64,000 nt of DNA from Histomonas meleagridis. Its lineage: Eukaryota; Parabasalia; Tritrichomonadida; Dientamoebidae. Position numbers and translations under genes: made by a program. The notes under the pieces were generated by a model. The model ran no database searches and was not told the origin of the DNA. It worked only from the letters and a program-made list of their open reading frames with translations. Positions 17,501 to 27,556 of this stretch are shown in pieces (positions within the stretch are counted from its first letter, which is position 1; every line of letters starts with the position of its first letter). The stretch spans positions 1 through 64,000 of the forward strand of contig WSYJ01000174.1 in the NCBI GenBank assembly GCA_020186115.1, given 5' to 3'.

Positions 17501-19843
17501 ATGGAACCCAAAAAGGAGCAAGAATTGATTAAAGAAATGCTAGATGACCTTCTCCTTTCTGCAAAACTTCTTGAATATGGTAATCAAACTGAACAAATTG
17601 CTGAAATTGATATCAGTCAAATCAATGTATTCTTCTCAAACATTTTTCCTTCCACAAAAGGAGAGACAGATGGGCGTTCTTTTTTTGCTAGGAATGGCAT
17701 TGACACAGCGCAAAATGAAAATATTATCGAGAACTTATCTAAGCGTGAGAAAAAAGTTAAAACTGATACAGAAGGAGAACCTAAAGAAGATCAAAGTCCT
17801 ATTTTTGAGTCAAGTACTCAAATAATCAGAACAGACTTCCTAAATAATAAGAAAATTCAACAATGGAAAAATATTGTTCAGAGGAATGTTTCTTCCAAAG
17901 AAGAGAACTATTTCAATCAATACTTTCCCATTCAACCTGCATATCGTTCTTCTTTTATATCAGATGTCAAAAAAGATTTTGAATTCTTTAAAGATTTCTT
18001 ATTTTTCAAACACGACCCCAATTTTGCCAACAAGTGGAAAAGTGATTATTTTTCATCCAAAAAACTTCCCATATCTGGCAATTATTTCTTAAAAGAATAC
18101 ACCAATTTTCTAATATCCACTTTATTTAACATAGACTCATCTTCCGATAATGAACAAAATGAAGATCCAAATAAAAAACAAACAGTTTATACTCCACTTG
18201 ATTCTATTCAAAATCTTATTGATCTTACTCTTCAAGAATTTAATAATGGAGAACCAGACAAATTTAAGCATTATGTTTTCCCTGGCCAAGATTTCGATAA
18301 ATCTCTTAATTTTATCCAACAACTTGAATCACGAAATCACCAAGCACATCTATGGCTTGATATTCTCCGTGGAAAAGAACGATATTCTAATTATTCCAAA
18401 ACTCGTCACATTAGTAACGATGACGTTTGTAACTATTTATCTAATGTTAAAAAATCTCCTGCCCAAAGTGGTAACACAACGCGTTTGCCATCAGTCACTT
18501 TTCAGACGACCGTTAACTACAATGAAGACGATAAATTCAAAAATGCTTATCAAGCTTTCTTTAAGTTTACACCGTTACCTATTGATGATAGTTTTTATAT
18601 ATCACCATTAATACGTGTCTTTATCGCACTATTACCCAATCGAAGAAAACTCCGAGCACATGATGATGTCAAACACACATTTAATCGTGTTTTAGAAGAA
18701 ACAGAACTTAAAGAAATTCTTCAACAAAGTAAATTTGAAGGTATAGATCAACTTTTATCACCATTTATATATTCATTATGTGATTATCATAGTACATCAA
18801 TGCGAATTCTTCAACAATTTATATTAGAGCAACGTTTTCCTAATTATAATTCATCATTATTTCATATCTGTTATTTGACATCTAAGTTAATACCGTTAGA
18901 ATTTACAAATTCATTTCCAAAGTTTGTCTATGAATATGTTCGATTATTACCACAAACATCAGAGATGGTTAAAATTGCACTTCATTACCTCGCTGGATTA
19001 GGGAGTTATAACTTATCAAATTATTTCATATTTAAATATTTATCACAACTTGATATCGAGAAAGTATCGATTGACATTGGCTTTATTAACACCAAAGCTA
19101 ATGAAAACAAAAACAATTTTAATCGATTTTATCTACATTTAATATTATCACAAAATAAAGAAAATAAATTCGGAGGGTTAAAGCGAACTAATGTATTAAA
19201 TATATTCATCATATTTAAGTTGTTTAATCCTGTAATAACTTATTACACAACAAAATTCTCGGATCCAAATAATTATAAGAAATTTAACTTCTCGTTAAAT
19301 GAACTTAAAGAATTAATAAAAATTGGAAACTTCTTGTTAACAAATGTTAACAACGAAATTAATGATATTTCGACATTTAAGAATTCGTTTATATATATAT
19401 CAATTCTTTCATTAAGTAAATGTGATCAATATTCATATTCCGAATTAAAAAGTATAATACATTACGTATCGAATGTTAACTTAGAAAACGTCGAAAACTT
19501 TGAATGCTTTAACATATTGAAGAAATTCGCAATTGTTTTATGCGCATTTGAAAATGGTAAAAACGTTTTAAATGTTTACCAAAAAGAAAATAATAATAAT
19601 GAAAAGGTATCAGTTAGTAAAAGTGTTATAAATGATTATAATGTATTAAGCAAATATGGAATAGAACAATTCACTGTCTTCGGAGAAGTGTTCTTGAAAA
19701 TTGTTTACGAATTAATGAAAGACGTGGATGAAAACATTGGCGAAATTATGGAACTGCTGAACTTCTCAAAAAGAGCGTACTTTAGCGATAAGATTTATCG
19801 AAAATTGGTATCTGTTTATGATAAATTCGATGACTTTTATTAG
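17501..19843 (+). CDS. Large helical protein of unknown function
   Basis: 780 residues, no family recognised. The N-terminus is acidic and polar (MEPKKEQELIKEMLDDLLLSAKLLEYG). The middle and C-terminal parts are rich in amphipathic helices with Leu, Phe, Tyr and Asn, suggesting a HEAT/TPR-like scaffold. No membrane span, signal peptide or catalytic motif is visible. The start is the first ATG after the shared bidirectional promoter region. The length and the absence of stops in such A+T-rich DNA make it certainly coding. Confidence 0.8.
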   Translation: MEPKKEQELIKEMLDDLLLSAKLLEYGNQTEQIAEIDISQINVFFSNIFPSTKGETDGRSFFARNGIDTAQNENIIENLSKREKKVKTDTEGEPKEDQSPIFESSTQIIRTDFLNNKKIQQWKNIVQRNVSSKEENYFNQYFPIQPAYRSSFISDVKKDFEFFKDFLFFKHDPNFANKWKSDYFSSKKLPISGNYFLKEYTNFLISTLFNIDSSSDNEQNEDPNKKQTVYTPLDSIQNLIDLTLQEFNNGEPDKFKHYVFPGQDFDKSLNFIQQLESRNHQAHLWLDILRGKERYSNYSKTRHISNDDVCNYLSNVKKSPAQSGNTTRLPSVTFQTTVNYNEDDKFKNAYQAFFKFTPLPIDDSFYISPLIRVFIALLPNRRKLRAHDDVKHTFNRVLEETELKEILQQSKFEGIDQLLSPFIYSLCDYHSTSMRILQQFILEQRFPNYNSSLFHICYLTSKLIPLEFTNSFPKFVYEYVRLLPQTSEMVKIALHYLAGLGSYNLSNYFIFKYLSQLDIEKVSIDIGFINTKANENKNNFNRFYLHLILSQNKENKFGGLKRTNVLNIFIIFKLFNPVITYYTTKFSDPNNYKKFNFSLNELKELIKIGNFLLTNVNNEINDISTFKNSFIYISILSLSKCDQYSYSELKSIIHYVSNVNLENVENFECFNILKKFAIVLCAFENGKNVLNVYQKENNNNEKVSVSKSVINDYNVLSKYGIEQFTVFGEVFLKIVYELMKDVDENIGEIMELLNFSKRAYFSDKIYRKLVSVYDKFDDFY

Positions 19844-20675
19844 AAATATTTATATGATTGATTAAATAATAAATAAAATTTGAAATTATTAATATGTAAA
19901 TAAATTTTTTTTAAGAAGAAAAATGTGCTTCGAACAGTTTTAAATAAAACGAATTTTAATATTGTATTTGTGATAATAATAAAGTGTTCAACAAACTTTG
20001 TATAATAGCATAAACATTTGCATGCAAAAGAAGTTTAGACAAGCCAACGGCTTTGGAAAAAAAATTATATTTATTTTCATCTCAATCACAATATCAATGT
20101 TGGAACAAACATTGGATTTCTCACTAAGCTTGAAAAAATAATTTTTAATTTAACACAAAAAATCTTGAATAATCAAGCGAAGAAACATTAAAATTGATTT
20201 AAATTTCATATAATTTAATTAATAGTTATTTTTGTTTTTTCTGCTATATATTTAGGTAACTTATAAAAAATACTTATGAAAGAAAAAATATTATAAATAA
20301 AGATTATCTAAACATTTTACAAATATTTGATGACTATATCACTGAAATTAAAAGTTTTAATTTAAAACACAAGAATCATATTATTTATAAGGGTTATAAA
20401 ATAATATTAGAAACTTAGTAAAACAGTTTTTTATTAGCAAATGGTCATGTTGAAATTGTTAAACTAATATATAAAGATTATTACAATAAGAGATATGATA
20501 AAGATAACATACATATGATTAACTTTTCTTTTTTCGTGTCTTATTATTATTAGTTTTTATCATTGAGTATCTAAGTTAAAAAATGAATAAATGCTAATTA
20601 GAGAAATGAACTTCTATAAACGTTCTCACAAACTTTTTAAATCAAAAACCGCTCACGCTAAGCCAATCCACAAAG
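19844..20675. other. Intergenic with a small ankyrin/DUF3447 remnant
   Basis: Mostly featureless A+T-rich DNA. Around 20420-20490 on the plus strand a short stretch reads like an ankyrin unit (FLLANGHVEIVKLIY), preceded by stop-broken helical sequence from about 20270, so this looks like a heavily decayed DUF3447/ankyrin gene fragment. AACGTT near 20617 and AACCGC near 20647 precede the next gene. Confidence 0.5.
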
Positions 20676-21011
20676 ATGTTCAATCAGCAAAAAATGTTGG
20701 AGCAAATGGGATTCCCAGTTCCACAGCCACCAAAGATATATATTCAACGATATAAGGAATCTGTTATTAGATTTCTTACAAGTTTTATAATAGGAATTTC
20801 TTCAAGATTATTATCAGTTCCTTTTTCTGTAGGAACAATGATTTGGGGAATTGTTTATGTAACAGCGACATGTTTTATTCTTTTTACAAAAATTCCAAAG
20901 GAACCATCTTTTGGTGCAGAAATCAAATTTTCTTTCCAGCATTTCATATTGTTTTTGGTGATGTATTCATTTATAGACTGTTGTATAAAGACCTTTGCCA
21001 GTCAAAATTAA
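20676..21011 (+). CDS. Small membrane protein, three predicted spans
   Basis: 111 residues, family not recognised. A polar N-terminus with a Pro-rich stretch (PVPQPPK, about 14-20) precedes three hydrophobic segments at about 31-48, 52-72 and 86-107. It is probably an endomembrane or plasma-membrane protein. The ATG at 20676 follows AACG/AACCG boxes at 20617 and 20647. A second in-frame ATG is six codons later. Confidence 0.6.
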   Translation: MFNQQKMLEQMGFPVPQPPKIYIQRYKESVIRFLTSFIIGISSRLLSVPFSVGTMIWGIVYVTATCFILFTKIPKEPSFGAEIKFSFQHFILFLVMYSFIDCCIKTFASQN

Positions 21012-21178
21012 TAAAAAATATTTGATTTAAAAAATTAGTACATAATTATTTTAATGAAGAAAAATCAAACACACACAACTCTCATGTTTGCAGTGTAGTT
21101 TTTTTAAGCTCTTTTTATAAATCTTATTTTTACTATGAATAAAGATTTTTATTTCGTTATTTCCTTAAAATTTTAAAG

Positions 21179-21760
21179 TTAGCAGCACTTCTTTTGTGTC
21201 TGATCTCCTGTTATGTCGCGAGTTATTTTTTCTTGGTTTTGGGGGAGATTTTTGTTTAACGATAATGTTCCTGCTTCTACAAAAATATCATATATACCTT
21301 TGTCTTCAATAGCGCTGCATTCCATATATGTGGCTGAGATAGATTCCGCAAACTGTTCTCCTACCTGTGTTGATACGGCTCTTGGTAAGTCGATCTTGTT
21401 TCCAACAACTATTATAGATGGCATAACGTGGGAATCGGCTTTTATATCATTATACCAATTTTGTAACTCGTTCAAACTTTGTTGAGAATCAACAGAAAAA
21501 ACTAAGATAGCAACATGACAGTCTCGGTAATACATTGGCGTAAGAGCTCTGAAACGTTCTTGTCCTGCTGTGTCCCAAATTTTGAGTTTTACTTCGGTTC
21601 CATCAATCATTATTTTTTGTAATGAAAAACAAGCACCAACAGTTGGTTGATGTTCTGCTTTAAATTCATTATGGAAAAATGCTGAAATTATACTCGTTTT
21701 ACCAACAGCAGATTCACCAAGAAATACGATTTTGGCTTCCATTCTCTTCATTTCAGACAT
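21179..21760 (-). CDS. Rab-family small GTPase
   Basis: 193 residues from the ATG at 21760. All nucleotide-binding motifs are present: GESAVGKTS (P-loop), switch I Thr in QPTVGA, WDTAGQE (switch II), NKID and ECSA. The C-terminal KKCC is a double-cysteine prenylation site typical of Rabs. Switch II and the P-loop resemble the Rab5/21/22 endocytic group, but assignment within Rabs is uncertain. It would cycle between cytosol and a vesicle membrane. The open frame extends to 21802, but an AACGGTTT box (reverse complement at 21801-21808) lies at that position, which makes the ATG at 21760, 41 bp downstream of the box, the likely start. A TBC Rab-GAP gene lies divergently next door. Confidence 0.93.
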   Translation of the reverse strand: MSEMKRMEAKIVFLGESAVGKTSIISAFFHNEFKAEHQPTVGACFSLQKIMIDGTEVKLKIWDTAGQERFRALTPMYYRDCHVAILVFSVDSQQSLNELQNWYNDIKADSHVMPSIIVVGNKIDLPRAVSTQVGEQFAESISATYMECSAIEDKGIYDIFVEAGTLSLNKNLPQNQEKITRDITGDQTQKKCC

Positions 21761-21802
21761 TGTAAAAATCCCAAAAATTGTAACACATTCAAAAATTGGC
21801 AA

Positions 21803-22169
21803 ACCGTTCGTCCCGATCGAAACAGTTCGAATTTCTGATATTAACGATAGGGCGCATTGCGTGTTTTGTACATATTATTTCAGTGATTTACACAGATTTT
21901 TGTGAATTTTTTTCTGGTGCAAACCGCAAAAAGTCTCAATTCGAAAAAAATCACTGCAAATGGTATAGTGTTTCAGGTGAACCCAATTTAAAAAGAAATA
22001 GTGAACAACTGACCCAATATCCATATTCATTTCATTAAAACATATAAATTTATATGCTAAATTTAATGATTATTTATGGACAAACAAATGTTTTTAGTGA
22101 CAAAGAATATTGGCAGGACTTAGAATATATGTCAACACTTATGGATAATGAGCTAAAAAAGATGCTGAA
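21803..22169. other. Intergenic between divergent Rab and TBC genes
   Basis: Contains the Rab-side AACGG box and an ATTAACGATAGG-like box near 21840. No gene is supported. Confidence 0.5.
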
Positions 22170-23834
22170 ATGAAGAATTTTAGCCTATTTTTACTCGGGG
22201 CAGCCCAAAGTTTCCAACCGCAGAAAATTTCGGCTATCTTCAGACGGACAAAAATGAAATACATTAATGTTATCTCAATTCCAAATGTCAGTATTGATTT
22301 TGTTGATAAAATGGAAGTTTTTGGTACATTAAATTTATATTTAATTGGAAATGATTATCGATTTTCATGGATTCCAAATGAAACCAACCCAGATCTTGAG
22401 AAACTAATTCCTTTTCATGACTTTAAGATTGTTTTTCGCCTTTGTGAACTATCAGCTATCATCATCAAAGAAGTCAACAACTTTTCGAAAGTGACACTTC
22501 TTTTTGTACTTTGTAGTAACAAACAAGAGACATCAACACAAGTTTTTTATCTCAATTCATTTGGACATGTTTACTCTTTACATTTATTTGAATTTTTAAA
22601 TTCCAAAAAACTCTTGGTTATTCAAGCATCAAATCAAGGTTACATTCAAGCACCAATCACTCCTTTATCTGATCCACTCGAACCTCATATAACACCACTT
22701 CAGCTTGGAATGTTTTTGGAGCATTACCAAACCGCCCAACAGCTCACTTCACAAACCGTAATTATCTCTCAAAAAATGGAATTTGACGAAGTAAAATCTT
22801 TTTTCAACGAAGAAGGAATTTGTACCAATTTCCAACTATTAAAACGGAATATATTCAAGTGTGGTCTTGATGACAATGGTCGTGCTTTTATTTACCCATA
22901 TTTGCTTGGTGTTAAAGATCCAAATATTTCTTTTGAGGCAAATAATCAAATCCTTAAAAACAAACTTCAACAATACACTACCATGAAATCTCAATGGCAG
23001 TCATTTCTTCCAGATCAGGTCAAAAATGTACCAGCAATTGCTGATTTATTGCGGGTTGTTTGTGGCGATGTTAAGCGAACTGATCGCTTTACTCCTCAGT
23101 ATGGACCTGATGACAGTCTATATTCCAAAGTTCTCCATGATGTTCTTGTGACATATGATCTCTATAATAACGATACAAGTTATGTTCAAGGTATTGGCGA
23201 TTTAATCTCACCAATCATTATCATCATCATTAAGGACTGGAAAGATGATGAAACAGCCATTCTTTATGATGGGACAACAACATCGAGAATCGAGATCGAA
23301 TCATATATCTTCTGGATTCTCACCGGAATTTTACATACTCTTAAACACGATCGAATATTTATGAATCTTTTGGAGAACCAAAAGTTTGTTCTGAAACGAA
23401 TCTTTAAATTTGCATCACTTGTTGATCCACCTGTTCAACGCCTTTTCCAGCACACTGAAATGGAAGATCTTCTCTTTATGTTCCGTCCATATCTTCTTTT
23501 GTTCAAACGCGATTTCCCTGTTCCGAATTTACTTCGGATTTGGGATTCGTTTTTTTCGGCGGAATTAATTTCCGTTTTCCCGCGAATTTTCGCATCTGCA
23601 TTGATAATACTTCTTTTCCCATTGTATTTGACTGCAGAGGATTTCTCAATTGGAGAAATCATGAGAATTACAGATAGCGCAATTTCGTCAATTGACCCCG
23701 AAACTGCACTAAATTTGTCTGTGGCAATACAAGAAGAAATGTTATCAATGGTGGATAACCAATGGATCTTTGATGATATGCCAGACAATGATCAATATAT
23801 TGAATGGGAACCAAAGTTCCTTAAATTGTTGTAG
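22170..23834 (+). CDS. TBC-domain Rab GTPase-activating protein
   Basis: 554 residues. The TBC domain spans about 250-510. The catalytic arginine-finger motif is CGDVKRTDR (about residues 297-305) and the glutamine finger is in SYVQGIGDL (about 335-343), so both residues needed for dual-finger GAP catalysis are present. The RTDR form and the N-terminal non-TBC region (about 30-200) resemble the Gyp7/TBC1D15-17 group. It accelerates GTP hydrolysis by Rabs on endomembranes. The first ATG is 22170; an in-frame ATG at residue 29 (MKYINVISI) is also plausible because the first 28 residues are unlike the family. A Rab gene is divergently adjacent and another lies downstream. Confidence 0.9.
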   Translation: MKNFSLFLLGAAQSFQPQKISAIFRRTKMKYINVISIPNVSIDFVDKMEVFGTLNLYLIGNDYRFSWIPNETNPDLEKLIPFHDFKIVFRLCELSAIIIKEVNNFSKVTLLFVLCSNKQETSTQVFYLNSFGHVYSLHLFEFLNSKKLLVIQASNQGYIQAPITPLSDPLEPHITPLQLGMFLEHYQTAQQLTSQTVIISQKMEFDEVKSFFNEEGICTNFQLLKRNIFKCGLDDNGRAFIYPYLLGVKDPNISFEANNQILKNKLQQYTTMKSQWQSFLPDQVKNVPAIADLLRVVCGDVKRTDRFTPQYGPDDSLYSKVLHDVLVTYDLYNNDTSYVQGIGDLISPIIIIIIKDWKDDETAILYDGTTTSRIEIESYIFWILTGILHTLKHDRIFMNLLENQKFVLKRIFKFASLVDPPVQRLFQHTEMEDLLFMFRPYLLLFKRDFPVPNLLRIWDSFFSAELISVFPRIFASALIILLFPLYLTAEDFSIGEIMRITDSAISSIDPETALNLSVAIQEEMLSMVDNQWIFDDMPDNDQYIEWEPKFLKLL

Positions 23835-24724
23835 AAATATATAAATACTTTTTCTTTATACATATTTTTTTTTTAATTTTATTATAAATAGACTGCAGTG
23901 AAAAACCTGTAAGCCAACACATTAATATAACCCACGTCTATACTTTAGCATTATTCATAGAGAACATATTGAGTAATATATATTTAATAAATTTTTTTTC
24001 TATTTAATTTTGTAATTTTCGCAATATTCCGATTTTTCAATCACTTCACTAAGAAGAACGTAAACACGATTTTCTTTACATATTTTGATTAATTCATATT
24101 TTTGGGACTGAATATATGTTAAAATTTCTATTTGCTTACAAACTATATAAATAAAGTATGATTTATCTAAAAATTTGTTGTCGGTCTACAAGTTTTTCAT
24201 GGCAGTCTAAATATTTTTGTAGTAAATACGGTGCTTCGAAAGTTTATTATGTTCGATTTCTGTGAAAATTTGGTAACATGGAATTTGATAACCATTTCTT
24301 TGTAAACTTTTAATCGATCTCCTATCCTTTTGTTGATTATCAATAAATTTCATTAATAAAGACTTTTATATTACAAGATATATAAAAAGAAAAATTAAAA
24401 AGAAATAAATAATAAAAAAGCATTTATATGTGGAAGTTCTTGTAAGAAAGTCATTAATTTTTATAAATCAATAAACGAATAAAAAGAATTATATCAAAAA
24501 TTAATGTTTTAGTTAATGTGCAAGCACTTAGCTAATAAAATGTATCGGCAAATTTTTTAATTAAATCAGTAAAACTGAATCGAAACTAATTCCTTGATCT
24601 CACACTAACATTTCAAAGCTACTAATATTTAATAGAAATATATTTATTAATGCTATTTTCCATTGAAATTTAAGATTCGCATTTATAAATAATTTTTAAC
24701 AATTCCTCAAAACAGTACTTCTGT
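23835..24724. other. Intergenic with decayed minus-strand gene fragment
   Basis: From about 24360 down to 24000 the minus strand can be read as a stop-broken polypeptide of helical character (for example IEILTYIQSQKYELIKICKEN, then VYVLLSEVIEKSEYCENYKIK). This looks like a remnant of a repeated trichomonad family I cannot name. The rest is A+T-rich without features. Confidence 0.4.
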
Positions 24725-25303
24725 TCAACAGCAACCTCCTTCTTTTTTCTCTAGTGTTTTAATAGTTTCAGAAGGCACTGCTGTAGAGTTTTTGTCGAAA
24801 ATTTCTGTGAATAATTTCATAAAAATTTCAGAAACTCCTTCGCCTGTGAGAGCGCTGCATTCAAAGAACCGAAGGTCATTCTTTGTAGCAAACTCTTTTA
24901 TCATTTCCTCTGGAATTGTTCTGTCTTCTTCAATATCTATTTTGTTTCCGACCAAGAAAGTAACATAATTTGGTGATTCATCTTTAACCATTTCAAGCCA
25001 TGTTGGGAGGCTTTCAAATGATTCTTTATTGCTTACATCAAAAACAATTAATGCACCATGTGAACCAGTTTTATATTGTGGAACAAGAGAACGATATTTC
25101 TCTTGACCCGCAGTATCCCAGATGTCGAAGATTAGGCGTCTATTTTTTATTTCAACTTGTGCAGGAAAGAATCCTGTTCCAACAGTTGGACAATGCTCAA
25201 GTGTTACAAACTGTCCAGTATATGACTCAACAATAGATGTCTTGCCAACTGATGAATTTCCAAGAAGGATAACTTTGAATCTAGGTATGTTCATCTTCAT
25301 CAT
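24725..25303 (-). CDS. Rab-family small GTPase
   Basis: 192 residues from the ATG at 25303 (a second ATG follows at once, 25300). Motifs: GNSSVGKTS (P-loop), CPTVGTGF (switch I), WDTAGQEKY (switch II), NKIDI, ECSA, and C-terminal GGCC for double geranylgeranylation. It is a complete, probably active Rab acting in membrane traffic; the subfamily is unclear. The open frame continues upstream to 25498, but that part is hydrophobic A+T-rich sequence unlike any Rab, and the Rab fold begins exactly at the internal ATG cluster, so the shorter start is preferred. Confidence 0.93.
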   Translation of the reverse strand: MMKMNIPRFKVILLGNSSVGKTSIVESYTGQFVTLEHCPTVGTGFFPAQVEIKNRRLIFDIWDTAGQEKYRSLVPQYKTGSHGALIVFDVSNKESFESLPTWLEMVKDESPNYVTFLVGNKIDIEEDRTIPEEMIKEFATKNDLRFFECSALTGEGVSEIFMKLFTEIFDKNSTAVPSETIKTLEKKEGGCC

Positions 25304-25663
25304 TGTTTCCAATATAAGTCGATCGAGAGCAACAAAAGTGTCAAAATAATGACTTTTTTTCGAGGGCGTGTAATCTGTGCAATTCCCATAAATATTAAAT
25401 TTTATAGAATAAATATCAAATGGTATTATATATTTTACGCATATTGTATCCAAGTATAAGAGTTTATCATATTTAAAAAAAAAAATTAAAAATTCCAATC
25501 AAAAATTCAATTAGCACTTACAACATGAAAAAATCTTTAACTTGTGATGTAATTCATAGAGTCTTATTAAGGTTATAACTTTAACTTCACAATAAATCTG
25601 AATTTAATATTTTCAAAACTTAAATATAAGGAAAAGAACTAGCTATTTTATTGTTGTTTAGAG
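25304..25663. other. Intergenic
   Basis: Upstream of the second Rab gene and downstream of the nuclease gene, which is on the same strand. A+T-rich, no gene or repeat seen. Confidence 0.5.
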
Positions 25664-26626
25664 TTATTCAGCCTTTTCTTTTTCAGTGAAGTATTTGTAT
25701 ATCATGAAAAATGCGATTGGCAAAAGGAATACGAACAAACCTATTGAAACAGAGAACGATACGGAAACTTTTGATGGGTATGAAATCTTAGATTCGTAGA
25801 AAACAGGGTCTTTGAAGCTACCAACCCTGTAAGCGATTGTGAAACCGCTCTTTGCAATTCTTTCATCAGTTATTTCTTGGCATTTGGTAATGTATGTTTG
25901 ATTCAAAGTATCACCAGGAGAGAGACCTGCATAGACATAATCAACAGCAATTTTATAAGACTCTGTAGCTATGGCATTAAAATCGCGTGAAGATTTTCTT
26001 ACTGAAGATGAATCATAATTTTGCTTATAATAGTCAACTCTTGCATCAATTGCTTTCCACTGTTCTTCAGTAAATGGCAACAAGCTGGTGTATCTTCCGC
26101 ATCCTGTTTCCCAAAACCATTTCAATGATACATTTTGATTATTAAAAATTACATAGAAATTTTCTCCACTACCATCACCTTCTGGGAATTGCTTGCTGAA
26201 AAGCTCTGATGTATGCATTGGAGAGTGTACTTCACTAAACATACCAAGTAATGATTTGAAAGCAAGAATTGCCGGCCAATTATGCATATAAGAAGACTGA
26301 AGAACGCTGGTAAGGAATGTTTCTCCATATGAAACCAAGTCATCTGAGTCATGATGCCTTGTAGCATTTACACCATCTTTAATTATTGGAGTTCGTGTGT
26401 ATCTCCAGTGATTGAAGTTTTTCGTGTTATATGGTGGTCTTTCTATGTATGAAAGCCAAGCTCCAGTTTCTGATAATCTGTCATATTTTTCATTGGGTTC
26501 AAGATCAAGGAATTTTTTTGTGAGCTCGCGAGCATAGTCGCCGATCATACGATAATAAAGCTCTGTTGCCATTACCAATGGTTCATCAAGCCAAGAAAAT
26601 GTGTGTATTAGCAATAAAGCAAGCAT
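25664..26626 (-). CDS. S1/P1-type (class I) nuclease-like protein, membrane-anchored
   Basis: 320 residues. A very short signal peptide (MLALLLIHTFS) is followed directly by Trp12. In S1/P1 nucleases the mature N-terminal tryptophan is a zinc ligand, so this position is informative. Further family features are HHDSDDL (about 90-96), SYMHNWPAILAF, and FSEVHSPMHTSELF (about 131-144), which matches the family's GDxHQPLH zinc-binding segment in degenerate form. A C-terminal hydrophobic helix (about 286-310) and a short charged tail indicate type I membrane anchoring. Expected role is hydrolysis of single-stranded nucleic acid in a lysosomal or extracellular compartment. Some zinc ligands look altered, so activity is uncertain. 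An AACGTTAA box lies about 33 bp before the ATG. Confidence 0.75.
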   Translation of the reverse strand: MLALLLIHTFSWLDEPLVMATELYYRMIGDYARELTKKFLDLEPNEKYDRLSETGAWLSYIERPPYNTKNFNHWRYTRTPIIKDGVNATRHHDSDDLVSYGETFLTSVLQSSYMHNWPAILAFKSLLGMFSEVHSPMHTSELFSKQFPEGDGSGENFYVIFNNQNVSLKWFWETGCGRYTSLLPFTEEQWKAIDARVDYYKQNYDSSSVRKSSRDFNAIATESYKIAVDYVYAGLSPGDTLNQTYITKCQEITDERIAKSGFTIAYRVGSFKDPVFYESKISYPSKVSVSFSVSIGLFVFLLPIAFFMIYKYFTEKEKAE

Positions 26627-27556
26627 TTCTTGCGTTTACCGATGGTTTAAACAAGAAAAACGTTAAGATCGTTTTTTAACCGATATTAAATAAAAAGTGC
26701 ACTTCTATGTCTTCGAAGCCAGACCGTATTCAATTTTGTCGGTTTTACATCTGTTTTTGGTTTTGTTGGGCAAATTTTGTATACTTTATATAATTCAAAA
26801 TGTTGAAAAAACTGATTATGAAAAATTGTGGGAAAAAGTGATATAAAATAATTTTACTTTAAAATTGGCCAAACCACATTATGGGCTGGGTTGAGATGTC
26901 TAAAATCCCAGTAAAACTGGTAAAAGGCCCGAATCCATAAGCAATATAATATTATTATCTCTTATGGAATATAAAGGTAGTTGTTAATCAAAAAATATAT
27001 TAAATCTATAATAATAAAAAAAAAATCTTATTTATTTTGATAAATTCTAATAGTATATCTATTTAATGTGCTTCCAAGCAAGTAAAAGTCAAAAAGTCAT
27101 TTGTTTTTGCGTTTAGCTTTTTAAGATGAAAATTAAACTGTTTCATTTTCTAAACGATGACGCAACCAATGAAATTCTTATTAAATAAGGAAGAAATACC
27201 TTAAGAACAATTGCAGACATCAAAATTTCCATTCATGTTGAATATATAATTTTTAAATTTTTAGATGCAGAAGAAGAATTATGATAATTTTAAAAAAACA
27301 GTTACATAAATATAAGAATAAAATTCATATATATTATTTTAGGTCAAAAGAGGATAATAAGATTTAGTGTGTGAATAAAATGTATGACCAATTTTTGTTT
27401 GACTATTAATTTCTGATACAGCTATTAAAAATGTTTTTAAGAAATCTTTAGATCTATATAGTAGAAGAAACATAAAATTTGCTAAATAACACAAATGTTT
27501 GTATTTATAAAAAAAAATAAACAAATTAAAATATTTTGTTCTTAAAATATGTTTAT
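26627..27556. other. Intergenic, about 0.9 kb
   Basis: Carries AACG boxes at about 26659-26676 upstream of the nuclease. The rest is A+T-rich. A GC-richer patch at about 26870-26935 (ATGGGCTGGG...GGCCCG) stands out but forms no recognisable RNA or gene. The frame at 27339-27524 has no features. Confidence 0.45.

Noticed and set aside
26870-26940. GC-richer patch as a possible structured RNA
   Set aside because: No convincing stem set, polymerase III boxes or terminator could be drawn by eye.
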